NCBI RefSeq assembly: GCF_000211815.1 | Contig: NZ_GL890945.1 | Location: forward strand, 88,256-152,255 | Source of the DNA: Moorena producens 3L | Lineage (GTDB): Bacteria > Cyanobacteriota > Cyanobacteriia > Cyanobacteriales > Coleofasciculaceae | Length of the DNA: 64,000 nt | Direction: 5' to 3' | In this document: in pieces, positions 35,122 through 42,684 of the stretch | How the letters are laid out: the number at the start of each line of letters is the position of its first letter | How positions within the stretch are numbered: position 1 is the first letter of the stretch | The notes under the pieces: model-generated | The model's database searches: none | The model's input: the letters and a program-made list of their open reading frames with translations, nothing else | Told to the model about the DNA's origin: nothing | Made by a program: the position numbers and the translations under genes

Positions 35122-36579
35122 CTATTTTCCCAAAATTGCTGGGTTGCCGAAATCAAACACACCAGCAATACAGCCAGTCATGTATGTAGCTAAAGTTGCT
35201 GCCCAGAGAGCTTTCCAGCCAATGGCGCTAATGTCAGCACGACGTTCGGGAACCAGACTTGCTAAACCACCAACAAAAATGCCAAAGGAGGCAATATGAG
35301 CAAAGCCACAGAGGACATAGCTGATAATCAAAATAGCGCGATCGCTAATTAATCCCTGGGCTGATAGCTGGGCTAACTTAAGATAGGAAGGAATTTCGGT
35401 TTGTAATAACCGTTGACCGATTAAGACAGAGGCTTGCCACAGTTCTTGCCAATTTAGGGAAATACCAGTGAGAAAGGTCAAGGGCAAAAATAGTACCCCA
35501 AAGATATTATCCAAGGTAATCACACTAAAGATATTACCGATTAGCTGTAGTAGGGGATTGTCACTAGCAGTCAAATTAGCCAAATATGCAAAAAAAGTAT
35601 TGACGAGTGCGACTAAGCCTAGGATTGCAATGACTACAGCGGCAATTCCCACAGCCATCCTCACTCCATCCGATGCTCCCACAATTAAACTATCGATGAG
35701 GCTAGGTTTTTTCTGATTCGGGTCTTCTTCCTCTGTTGGTACCTTCCCTAAGGTTTTCGGCACATCGGTTTCTGGCACAATCAGTTTCGCCATCACGAAG
35801 CAGGCGGGGATAGTTAGCACAGAAGCGGACATCAAGTGACCAGTAATTGTGGGGAAAGTGGGTCGCAAGAAACTGGTATAGAGAGCTAATACTGTTGAAG
35901 CAATCGAACCAAAGCAGCATGTAAGAATAGCACACAGTTCGCTGCGGGTCATATCGGCTAAGAATGGCTTGACTGCGATCGCTGATTCAATCCCTACAAA
36001 AATATTTGCTGCTCCTGATAGGGATTCAGCACCACTAATACTCATAGTTGCCCGGAATAGTCTGGCAAAGACCTGAACCACTGGCTGGATCACACCCAGT
36101 CGATACAACAGAGCAATCAAGGCGGAAAAGAAAACCACCTGGGGTAGGGAGCGGAAGGCAAAAATAAAGCCGAAATTCAGATTATCTGGAGTGAGGCGAT
36201 CCCCTGGAACCGAAACGTAAGGAGTTCCCACTGCTCTGTAAATCCAGCGTCCCGCTGGACCAGGACCAACCATCAATTCTGGATCAGGAACAAAGGCAGA
36301 ATTACCACCACCGAGCATAAACCTAGCTCCTGCTTCTGAAGCATCCAAGATAGCATTGAGAGCGTCATTCAAGCCGAGGATGAATTGGCGGGTGGGGGCA
36401 AACAGGAATATTAACAGTCCCATGACCAGTTGTAAACCAATCCCGAAAATGATCACTTTCCAAGGAATTAGGCGGCGATGTTCTGAACTGAGCCAAGCAA
36501 TGAAACATAGGGCAAAAATACCACAGAAGGAAATAAGATTGAGATATAACGGATGAGACATCGGTCCTTGTGTTTTCAA
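35122..36579 (-). CDS. Concentrative nucleoside transporter (CNT/NupC family)
   Basis: 485 residues, slightly longer than E. coli NupC because of a loop before the core. The CNT signature regions are present: FAFRSLPQVVFFSALIALLY (gate), SGAESLSGAANIFVGIESAI (substrate-binding GAESL and GIESA), FGSIASTVLALYTSF and LMSASVLTIPACFVMAKL. Near the C-terminus, VLCGFAHIASFGIFVGGLAS and MTGCIAGVF complete the fold. It imports nucleosides with Na+ or H+. MKTQGP and MSHPLYLN (six codons later) are both possible starts. It stands alone, apparently monocistronic. Confidence 0.93.
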   Translation of the reverse strand: MKTQGPMSHPLYLNLISFCGIFALCFIAWLSSEHRRLIPWKVIIFGIGLQLVMGLLIFLFAPTRQFILGLNDALNAILDASEAGARFMLGGGNSAFVPDPELMVGPGPAGRWIYRAVGTPYVSVPGDRLTPDNLNFGFIFAFRSLPQVVFFSALIALLYRLGVIQPVVQVFARLFRATMSISGAESLSGAANIFVGIESAIAVKPFLADMTRSELCAILTCCFGSIASTVLALYTSFLRPTFPTITGHLMSASVLTIPACFVMAKLIVPETDVPKTLGKVPTEEEDPNQKKPSLIDSLIVGASDGVRMAVGIAAVVIAILGLVALVNTFFAYLANLTASDNPLLQLIGNIFSVITLDNIFGVLFLPLTFLTGISLNWQELWQASVLIGQRLLQTEIPSYLKLAQLSAQGLISDRAILIISYVLCGFAHIASFGIFVGGLASLVPERRADISAIGWKALWAATLATYMTGCIAGVFDFGNPAILGK

Positions 36580-36783
36580 TTAGGCAATATCGTCAGCCAT
36601 GAACTAGCACGACCAGATCCTATGCCAGAGGTACTGCCTCAAGCTAACTAAAACAATATCCGATTCAGGGGAATTTCTCGATGGTACAATCCCTAAAATA
36701 GTTTCAGGGAAATAAAGAATCCCAAATTAACGTAACTATTGCTAACTATTACCCCCCGAGACCCCCAGAGGATTGCTATATAT

Positions 36784-37044
36784 ATGGATGCTTTTGCCCC
36801 CTTACCGCCTCAGTGGACCAAATCAGCCACCCATGCCTTGGAATTCTGCTGTCCTAGTTGTCGAGCATCTGTTCTAGAAGCTGAGAAGGTTTGGATTAAT
36901 CGGTCTTCACCAGTGATATGTGAAGACCACCGCCGGAAGTGGCAAGAGTTTTATCAATGTCAGTGTGGCTATGTATGGTGGGCTTGGAGTAGTGATCGCC
37001 CACCCTCAGAATTGAGCAATCGAGACAATCCTCCTATCGTTTAA
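36784..37044 (+). CDS. Small zinc-ribbon protein
   Basis: 86 residues from ATG 36784; the frame is open further upstream from a TTG at 36739, but MDAFAPLPPQWTKSATHALE looks like the natural beginning. CCPSCRAS and YQCQCGYVWWAW provide two Cys pairs about 50 residues apart, a compact zinc ribbon. No other domain. Similar short zinc-ribbon proteins are common in cyanobacteria with no known role. It precedes the ABC exporter gene by 105 bp in the same orientation and might be cotranscribed with it. Confidence 0.65.
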   Translation: MDAFAPLPPQWTKSATHALEFCCPSCRASVLEAEKVWINRSSPVICEDHRRKWQEFYQCQCGYVWWAWSSDRPPSELSNRDNPPIV

Positions 37045-37149
37045 CCCCCGAGTCGTTACCGTTCTTTCGGTCTTCGTGGTTAACTAAAACTACTCTCAAT
37101 TCTATTTTTCCTACCAAATTGTCAACTAAATCAACACCCTTAGTGTTAG

Positions 37150-39180
37150 ATGACCAGCAGATCACCAGGTAAACAGGGAGCTCCAAAAATGCGAACGCAA
37201 GAGAACGACTGGAGACTTTTCCTACGCCTAGTCCCCTACGCCCGTCGCAGTAAAGGCCCGCTATTTATTGCAATTACTTTATTGATACCCCTGTCCGTAG
37301 CAAGTGCCATTCAACCCTTAATTGTCGGTCAGGTAATCTCTTTAATTCGTCAAGAAGAGCGAACTTGGTCTTTCCTATTAGAGCGCTCTCTCTCACAGAG
37401 CATCAATATTCTGATCTCTATACTACTATTAACCATACTAATCCGGTTAGTCTTTGTTGGGATTCAGGGATTCGTGGTGGTAAAGATAGGTCAGAAAATC
37501 ACTGCTGCTATCCGGGAAGACCTATTTGAGCACGTCACCTCCCTAGCGGTAAGATTTTTTGACCGCACACCAGTGGGCAAATTGATTACCAGGCTCACTA
37601 GCGATGTGGAAGCCCTAGGCGATGTCTTTTCCACCGGTGCCATTGGCATCGTGGGTGATTTACTATCCATGATAGTCATTGCTGGCACCATGTTTTTGGT
37701 GCAATGGCAACTGGCATCGATCTTAGTGCTAATGCTCCTGCCAGTGACTACTATTATTATTTACTTCCAGAAACAATATCGCAAAGCTAACTACAAATCT
37801 AGGGAAGAACTTTCCTCCCTAAACGCTATGCTGCAAGAAAACATCTCTGGCATTAATATTGTGCAACTGTTTCGCCGTGAACAATACAATGCCGAGATGT
37901 TTCGCACGGTTAACCAAAAATACGTCACTGAAGTAGACAAAACCATCTTTCACGATTCAGCGATTTCAGCAACCCTAGAGTGGATTTCCCTGGTAGCGAT
38001 CGCAGCAGTGTTGTGGAGCGGTGGTCATTTTATCCTCAAAGATCACCTGAGTTTTGGTGATTTGTCTGCCTTTATCCTCTATGCTCAGCGGCTATTTGAC
38101 CCCTTGCGTCGGTTTTCAGAAAAATTCACTATGCTCCAAGCTGGTTTCACTGCAATTGAGCGCATCAGTGACATTATGAATGAAACCATTGAAATTCGTG
38201 ACCCCGAAGGGTTGCAGGTCAGACGGTTGCAGGTGGCAAGTTCTCCAGAGTTTGAGGGAGGGAAACAAGACCGGAAACAATCTGGGGATTTACCGATAAA
38301 GCCTCCAAGCAGCTTGAATGGTGATCTAGCCCATCACTCTTCTAACTTATCCTTGGGCAATGGTTATACCGAACAACCGTCTAACCTTGGCCAAAAGGCC
38401 ACGCTACGGGAACAACCTTTGACCAACGGTCACGCTACGGGAACAACCCTAAACGGAGAGATTTGCTTTGAACACGTTTGGTTTGCTTACAAGGAAGATG
38501 AATATGTTCTCAAAGACTTGCACTTTACCATTCATCCAGGGGAAAAAGTTGCTTTAGTAGGTCCGACCGGTGCAGGTAAAAGTTCCATTATTCGGTTGCT
38601 TTGCCGCCTCTATGAACCAAGCCAAGGGCGAATTCTCGTAGATGGGATTGATATTCGGGATTTACCCCAAGCAGAACTACGACGCCACATCGGGGTCATC
38701 CTTCAGGAGGGATTTCTTTTTGCTGGTGATGTTAAAAGTAATATTTCCTTAGGAGAAACCTACTCCATTGAGGCAATTAAAACCTCAGCGGAGGTGACGA
38801 ACGTGGCTAGCTTTATCGAAAAACTGCCCCAAAGCTACGATACCCAGCTGCGAGAGCGAGGCACTAATCTGTCTGCTGGCCAAAAACAATTGTTAGCATT
38901 TGCTCGTGCTGCAATTCGTAACCCCCAAATCTTGGTGCTGGATGAGGCAACAGCCAGTTTAGATGTGGCTACCGAGGCTCTGATTCAAGAAGCTTTGGAA
39001 CGGCTGTTAGAACAGCGGACTGCAATTATTATTGCCCACCGACTCTCCACTATCCGTAATGTAGACCGGATTCTGGTACTAAAGCGAGGAGAGTTAGTAG
39101 AGTCGGGAAGCCATGAGGAATTGTTAGGGCAAAACGGATTGTACGCTAGTTTATACAAATTGCAGATGCTAGGAGAATGA
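37150..39180 (+). CDS. ABC exporter, fused TMD-NBD (MsbA/MDR-like)
   Basis: 676 residues. The six-helix ABC_membrane domain spans about 25-330. The NBD from about 440 shows Walker A LVGPTGAGKSS, Q-loop VILQEGFLFAG, signature LSAGQKQLLAFARA, Walker B ILVLDEATASLD and H-loop IIIAHRLSTI. It exports lipids or hydrophobic compounds, substrate unknown. Between the two domains lies an unusually long, polar linker of about 85 residues. Part of it (LGQKATLREQPL and GHATG, 38385-38450) is a translated copy of the genome-wide GGCCAAAAGGCCACGCTACG repeat, so an intergenic repeat has inserted in frame. Confidence 0.93.
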   Translation: MTSRSPGKQGAPKMRTQENDWRLFLRLVPYARRSKGPLFIAITLLIPLSVASAIQPLIVGQVISLIRQEERTWSFLLERSLSQSINILISILLLTILIRLVFVGIQGFVVVKIGQKITAAIREDLFEHVTSLAVRFFDRTPVGKLITRLTSDVEALGDVFSTGAIGIVGDLLSMIVIAGTMFLVQWQLASILVLMLLPVTTIIIYFQKQYRKANYKSREELSSLNAMLQENISGINIVQLFRREQYNAEMFRTVNQKYVTEVDKTIFHDSAISATLEWISLVAIAAVLWSGGHFILKDHLSFGDLSAFILYAQRLFDPLRRFSEKFTMLQAGFTAIERISDIMNETIEIRDPEGLQVRRLQVASSPEFEGGKQDRKQSGDLPIKPPSSLNGDLAHHSSNLSLGNGYTEQPSNLGQKATLREQPLTNGHATGTTLNGEICFEHVWFAYKEDEYVLKDLHFTIHPGEKVALVGPTGAGKSSIIRLLCRLYEPSQGRILVDGIDIRDLPQAELRRHIGVILQEGFLFAGDVKSNISLGETYSIEAIKTSAEVTNVASFIEKLPQSYDTQLRERGTNLSAGQKQLLAFARAAIRNPQILVLDEATASLDVATEALIQEALERLLEQRTAIIIAHRLSTIRNVDRILVLKRGELVESGSHEELLGQNGLYASLYKLQMLGE

Positions 39181-39213
39181 TGGCTAATCTAGCATTTTCA
39201 TTTAAGATGTGAA

Positions 39214-39360
39214 ACTACCATTGATGGGAATAGGTAACAGGGAATAGGGAACAGGTAACAGTAGGAAAGAGCGATGCAGCGCTATAAGACCACGCTAAAT
39301 CATTCCCTGTTCCCTTGTCCGAAGTTCCCTATTCCACCTCAAGTAGCGCTATAAATAAAA
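39214..39360. repeat. GGGAATAGG/GGGAACAGG repeats and a GCGATGCAGCGC unit
   Basis: Purine-rich GGGAACAGG-type repeats face inverted CCCTGTTCCC copies (39303-39334), which could form a long hairpin between the convergent ABC exporter and DAHP synthase genes. A CACCTCAAGTAGCG motif shared with about 1200-1225 lies at 39336-39349. Confidence 0.6.
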
Positions 39361-39374
39361 ATTGTCGTTTCTGC

Positions 39375-40283
39375 TTAAGATGCGTTCGCGTAGCGTGACC
39401 GTTCGCGTAGCGTGGCCTTTTGGCCAAGGTCAATCGCTAACTCCGGAAGAGTGACAGGTTCTACAATCTGTCGTCCCACTGCTGCTGCCACCGGCTTTAA
39501 GCTATGAACCAAATCCACCATTGCTTCGATAGAAAGCGCCTGTCTAGCATCAGAAACAGATTTTTCTGGTTCCGGATGACATTCAATAATCAGTCCATCT
39601 GCACCAGCGGCCACTGCAGCTTTTGCCAGAGGTGCCACTAATTCCCGCTTACCCACAGCATGGGAAGGGTCTACAATCACTGGCAAGTGAGTCAACTGCT
39701 TGAGTGCTACTACTGCTCCTAAATCTAAGATATTGCGGGTATAGTTATCGAAACTGCGAATACCTCGTTCACACAACACCACCTGAGAGTTACCGTGACT
39801 GAGGATATATTCCGCTGCCATGACGAATTCCTCAACAGTAGCAGCTAGTCCCCGCTTTAGCAGTATCGGCAAGTCTTGCTTACCCAAGGCTTTGAGTAAG
39901 TCAAAGTTTTGCATATTGCGACTACCTACCTGAAGCAGATCAGCGTGGTTAGCAATAGATTCAATTTGCCCAATCGACATCACCTCCGTCACTACTGGGA
40001 TTTGGTGACGCCTGCCGATATCAGACAAAATTTCTAGTCCTGCTAGTCCTAGCCCTTGGAAAGAGTACGGGGAGGTGCGCGGTTTGAAGGCACCTCCCCG
40101 CAATGCTTGTACCGGGGCAGCTTTAAGTTTAGTAGCCACTGTTTCCATCTGGGCGTGACTTTCTACGGTACATGGACCACCAATAATCACCAGTTCTGAA
40201 CCACCGAAGACAACTTGTTCTGAGAGTCTAACGATGGTTTGGTGATTGGGGTTAGTAGCTAATGCTAATTTAGCGTTCAACAT
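39375..40283 (-). CDS. aroF: 3-deoxy-7-phosphoheptulonate (DAHP) synthase, AroA/KDOP-type
   Basis: 302 residues from ATG 40283-40281, chosen over the in-frame ATG at 40328 because AAGGAG sits at the right distance (40293-40298) and the earlier ATG abuts the terminator T-run. Motifs: ELVIIGGPCTVESHAQM, LRGGAFKPRTSPYSFQGLG, LLQVGSRNMQNFDLL, PILLKRGLAATVEEFV and LPVIVDPSHAVGKR, which carry the PEP/E4P-binding Lys/Arg and metal residues of the beta-type enzyme. It catalyses the first step of the shikimate pathway. The last 20 residues (AIDLGQKATLRERSR onward) are encoded by the GGCCAAAAGGCC repeat and replace the normal C-terminus. Upstream RNA carries an aromatic-amino-acid attenuator. Confidence 0.93.
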   Translation of the reverse strand: MLNAKLALATNPNHQTIVRLSEQVVFGGSELVIIGGPCTVESHAQMETVATKLKAAPVQALRGGAFKPRTSPYSFQGLGLAGLEILSDIGRRHQIPVVTEVMSIGQIESIANHADLLQVGSRNMQNFDLLKALGKQDLPILLKRGLAATVEEFVMAAEYILSHGNSQVVLCERGIRSFDNYTRNILDLGAVVALKQLTHLPVIVDPSHAVGKRELVAPLAKAAVAAGADGLIIECHPEPEKSVSDARQALSIEAMVDLVHSLKPVAAAVGRQIVEPVTLPELAIDLGQKATLRERSRYANAS

Positions 40284-40328
40284 GGTTATGGACTCCTTAG
40301 TTACAGATTTAGTTACAGATATGGACAT

Positions 40329-40361
40329 AAAAAAAACCCGGAACCTTCAAGGAACCGGGTT
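40329..40361 (-). terminator. Attenuator terminator of the DAHP synthase leader
   Basis: On the minus strand AACCCGG (40361-40355) pairs with CCGGGTT (40341-40335), helped by a CC/GG closing pair further in, and is followed by eight T. It lies 45 nt before the DAHP synthase start codon and after the leader peptide. Its 5' arm can instead pair with the CCGGGT at 40394-40389 that overlaps the leader stop codon. Confidence 0.85.
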
Positions 40362-40386
40362 GCTGTGAAAGGTTGGCACGACCTAA

Positions 40387-40452
40387 CTACCCGGAACGAT
40401 TTCTGGGCCAAAAAAAGTAAAAGCCGTAAATGTTGTAAAGGTAGGTGGTCAT
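40387..40452 (-). CDS. Aromatic-residue leader peptide for attenuation (21 aa)
   Basis: ATG at 40452-40450, TAG at 40389-40387. The core reads YLYNIYGFYFFW: four Tyr, three Phe and one Trp in 12 codons, then PRNRSG. Such density is not expected by chance and matches the classic leader peptides of amino-acid operons, placed exactly before a DAHP synthase gene, which is the entry enzyme to all three residues. The final codons (TCC GGG TAG) form the anti-terminator strand, so a ribosome reaching the stop would mask it. The ribosome-binding site is weak (AGAGCAAG upstream). Function is inferred; no comparable cyanobacterial case is known to me. Confidence 0.8.
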   Translation of the reverse strand: MTTYLYNIYGFYFFWPRNRSG

Positions 40453-40478
40453 GTCTTGCTCTTGTCGCTGCTTTACCT

Positions 40479-40516
40479 AAAAAAACAAAGGACCGCAGAT
40501 TATATTGCTGCGGTCC
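40479..40516 (-). terminator. Second, upstream terminator hairpin
   Basis: Minus strand: GGACCGCAG (40516-40508), 9-nt loop, CTGCGGTCC (40498-40490), then TTTGTTTTTTT. A perfect 9-bp GC-rich stem with a T-tail. Since no minus-strand gene lies upstream before the divergent helicase-like gene at 40809, this terminator is probably inside the DAHP synthase 5' untranslated region, making a tandem attenuator arrangement. Confidence 0.8.
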
Positions 40517-40557
40517 ACCGGGGGGTTCCATATGGAACTATCCTCACCTCCGGTGAA
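40517..40557 (-). promoter_or_regulatory. Structured leader element before the first terminator
   Basis: Minus strand CACCGG pairs with CCGGTG and encloses a GTTCCATATGGAAC hairpin; the outer stem ends one base from the first terminator stem. This gives a compact two-stem fold directly upstream of a T-run and could be an aptamer-like or protein-binding site controlling that terminator. No known riboswitch class is recognised. Confidence 0.4.
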
Positions 40558-40653
40558 CCTTCCTAAACCAAAAATAAAAGTAATAGCTGGGGCTGAACAT
40601 GTCTTTTTGGGGCGTTAGCTATAAAAGTTTGGCAATTTCTTTTTACTGGTACT

Positions 40654-40684
40654 ACCCTAGCAAGGGTAATCGCCTCATGTCAAT
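40654..40684 (-). promoter_or_regulatory. Possible promoter of the DAHP synthase leader RNA
   Basis: TTGACA (complement of 40679-40684) followed 19 nt later by TAGGGT (complement of 40654-40659). The -35 box is perfect but the -10 box and spacing are poor, so this is only a candidate; it would give a leader of roughly 370 nt. Confidence 0.25.
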
Positions 40685-40808
40685 AGTTACTGGGAAATCA
40701 GGAAAATTCTGAGCTACTACCCCTGGCTTCGATGCAGCCTAATCCCATTTATAGTCGTCTAGTCTTTCACGATTTTTGCCCAACACATGATTTAAGATCA
40801 CAGTATTA

Positions 40809-42413
40809 GTGCTCATTGCTCAGTTTAACGAGGCAAAGCCGTTGAATGCTAGTTTGATTGAAGTCAAAGTTCATTCCTCGTTACGGGATTTTTTGCGATC
40901 GCAGGGTCAACCCAATTGGCCTCACCAATTGACTATGGCGAGGCTAGTGGCACGAGCCTTGCGGTTAGGGCGTTCTGCTTTGATTCAGACCGGTTTAGAA
41001 CCCTTGCAGGAAACCTCTCTACAGTCTTCCTATCGCCTGAGTTACCTGGCACCAGCCCTGGTTTGGTCTGGACCTGTGATCGTAGTAGCACCCTTATGGA
41101 TACAAGAATGGTTGCTGCAAAAGGAAATTCCCCTTTTACAACAGTGGTTTGGTAGCGATAAGGTAATTCATACCAGTGATAGGTTTCCCGATCAACCCTT
41201 CCAAGGACTGTTGATTACTTCACCAGAATCGTGGCTAACAGACCGCTTGAAGCACAAGGGCTGGTTTCCTAATCACATCCCTACTGTGATTGATGGTGTG
41301 GATGACCTAGAATCTTGGACCAGTAACCAACTTAAAGGCTGCATCCAGCCCCAAGACTGGGACGCACTGATGCAAGCCCATCCACAACAGGCTGATTTGA
41401 TTCGGGATGTGCGGGTAAAGCTAACCAAAGCCTTATTTCAGCGCCCTGCTAACCCCTATGAGTGCTACCTGATTGAAGCAGATCAGCAAGATGGCTTGGA
41501 ACAGCTATTTGATCGACTAAGTTCCCTCAGCACTGAAGCACAATCTCTGTATCGGCTAAAACCCTGGGAAAAGTTTTGCCACTTCTGGCAGCAGTCAGGT
41601 CAGCTAATGTGGGCAACCGTTGCGCGATCGCAAGGTCAGTTTTCCTTATATAGCGCACCAGTAGAAGTGGCTACAGCCTTAAATCCCATTTGGTCGAGAC
41701 AGCCAGTAGTGCTAATCGGTGGGGCTCTAGATTTAGAGAAAACTGCCTCTGTGTACCGTCAGCAGATCGGATTAGGCGAGTTAACCTGTTTGAAGTTTTC
41801 CCCTCACCGACAGATTCAACTGTATTTGCCCGATCGTCTACCCATGCCCAATACAGAGCGATTTCAAAACGCTCTGACTCAAGAAATTCGCACCCTACTA
41901 AACCTAAGTACTGACATCACCAGACCAGTAGTTATTTTAGTCGGAGATGTCCCCCTCAAAGCCCAGCTAGGGGCAGTCTTAGCAGCAGAATGTGGTTCCC
42001 GAGTGCAGGTAGAAACCACCAGTCTCAGTCACAGAAGTATTTTGATTTGTGGCTGGGAATTTTGGCATAGGTATCAAGCTCAAATCCCTTCTCCCCAACT
42101 GTTGATGATTGCTACCTTACCAATTCCCTCTTTGGAAAATCCATTAGTTGCTGGTCGAGTCGCTTACTACAAGCAGCAACGTCAGGATTGGTTTCGTTTG
42201 TATTTGTTACCAACAGCATTGAGAGAATTACAACGAGCAGTGGCACCAGTTAGAGCTACTCAAGGCTGTGTTGCCATCTTGGATAATCGTGTAAACCGCC
42301 GCAGTTATGGACGCCATGTGTTATCAGCCTTGAGTCCTTTTGCTCGAATTAATTATTTAGATGCTAGTTGGTTTAATTCAGATTCCCCAGAAGGACAAGA
42401 TACTTGGCTTTAG
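40809..42413 (+). CDS. Degenerate DinG/XPD-like helicase
   Basis: 534 residues from GTG 40809 (the start may be a little later). The overall layout follows DinG: WPHQLTMARLVARALRLGRS, then ALIQTGLEPLQETSLQSSYR where DinG has its Walker A (the G-x4-GKS/T residues are absent), TVIDGVDDLESW in place of DEAH, and a C-terminal YLLPTALRELQRAVAPVRAT with VAILDNRVNRRSYGRHVLSA, matching motif VI and the end of DinG proteins. The four-Cys FeS cluster is not evident. I infer a helicase-derived protein that has lost ATP hydrolysis; such degenerate copies exist in cyanobacteria. Divergent from the DAHP synthase gene. Confidence 0.75.
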   Translation: MLIAQFNEAKPLNASLIEVKVHSSLRDFLRSQGQPNWPHQLTMARLVARALRLGRSALIQTGLEPLQETSLQSSYRLSYLAPALVWSGPVIVVAPLWIQEWLLQKEIPLLQQWFGSDKVIHTSDRFPDQPFQGLLITSPESWLTDRLKHKGWFPNHIPTVIDGVDDLESWTSNQLKGCIQPQDWDALMQAHPQQADLIRDVRVKLTKALFQRPANPYECYLIEADQQDGLEQLFDRLSSLSTEAQSLYRLKPWEKFCHFWQQSGQLMWATVARSQGQFSLYSAPVEVATALNPIWSRQPVVLIGGALDLEKTASVYRQQIGLGELTCLKFSPHRQIQLYLPDRLPMPNTERFQNALTQEIRTLLNLSTDITRPVVILVGDVPLKAQLGAVLAAECGSRVQVETTSLSHRSILICGWEFWHRYQAQIPSPQLLMIATLPIPSLENPLVAGRVAYYKQQRQDWFRLYLLPTALRELQRAVAPVRATQGCVAILDNRVNRRSYGRHVLSALSPFARINYLDASWFNSDSPEGQDTWL

Positions 42414-42684
42414 AAAGTCAGTAAGCTAAAACGAATTTAAAATGCGTTTTAGCAAGGCAAAAGGCAAAAGGCCTGCATGATAAAGGGGACTGGAATATAT
42501 ATTTTTTAGTTGATTTCACGGGCTTATACAGTTTAAATTCACAACAGTTTAGGTTAGTAAAATTAAAGCCAAAATGTTGAGTAACCCAAGTCCTAATTAC
42601 AATCCAAGTTTGAATTAACTGTTTCCCACCCCTACAGAATTATCAAATGTCAACATTCAGCTATCAGCTCTCAGCTATCAGCTC
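42414..42684. other. Intergenic DNA ending in a GTCAGC/CAGCTCT repeat
   Basis: 270 bp between convergent genes; AT-rich then CAGCTATCAGCTCTCAGC repeats (42658-42690) that continue into the 3' end of the minus-strand gene. No gene. Confidence 0.55.

Noticed and set aside
40313..40531. 72-residue minus-strand frame across the DAHP synthase leader
   Set aside because: It runs through both terminator hairpins in another phase and has no start context; the short aromatic leader peptide explains the region better.
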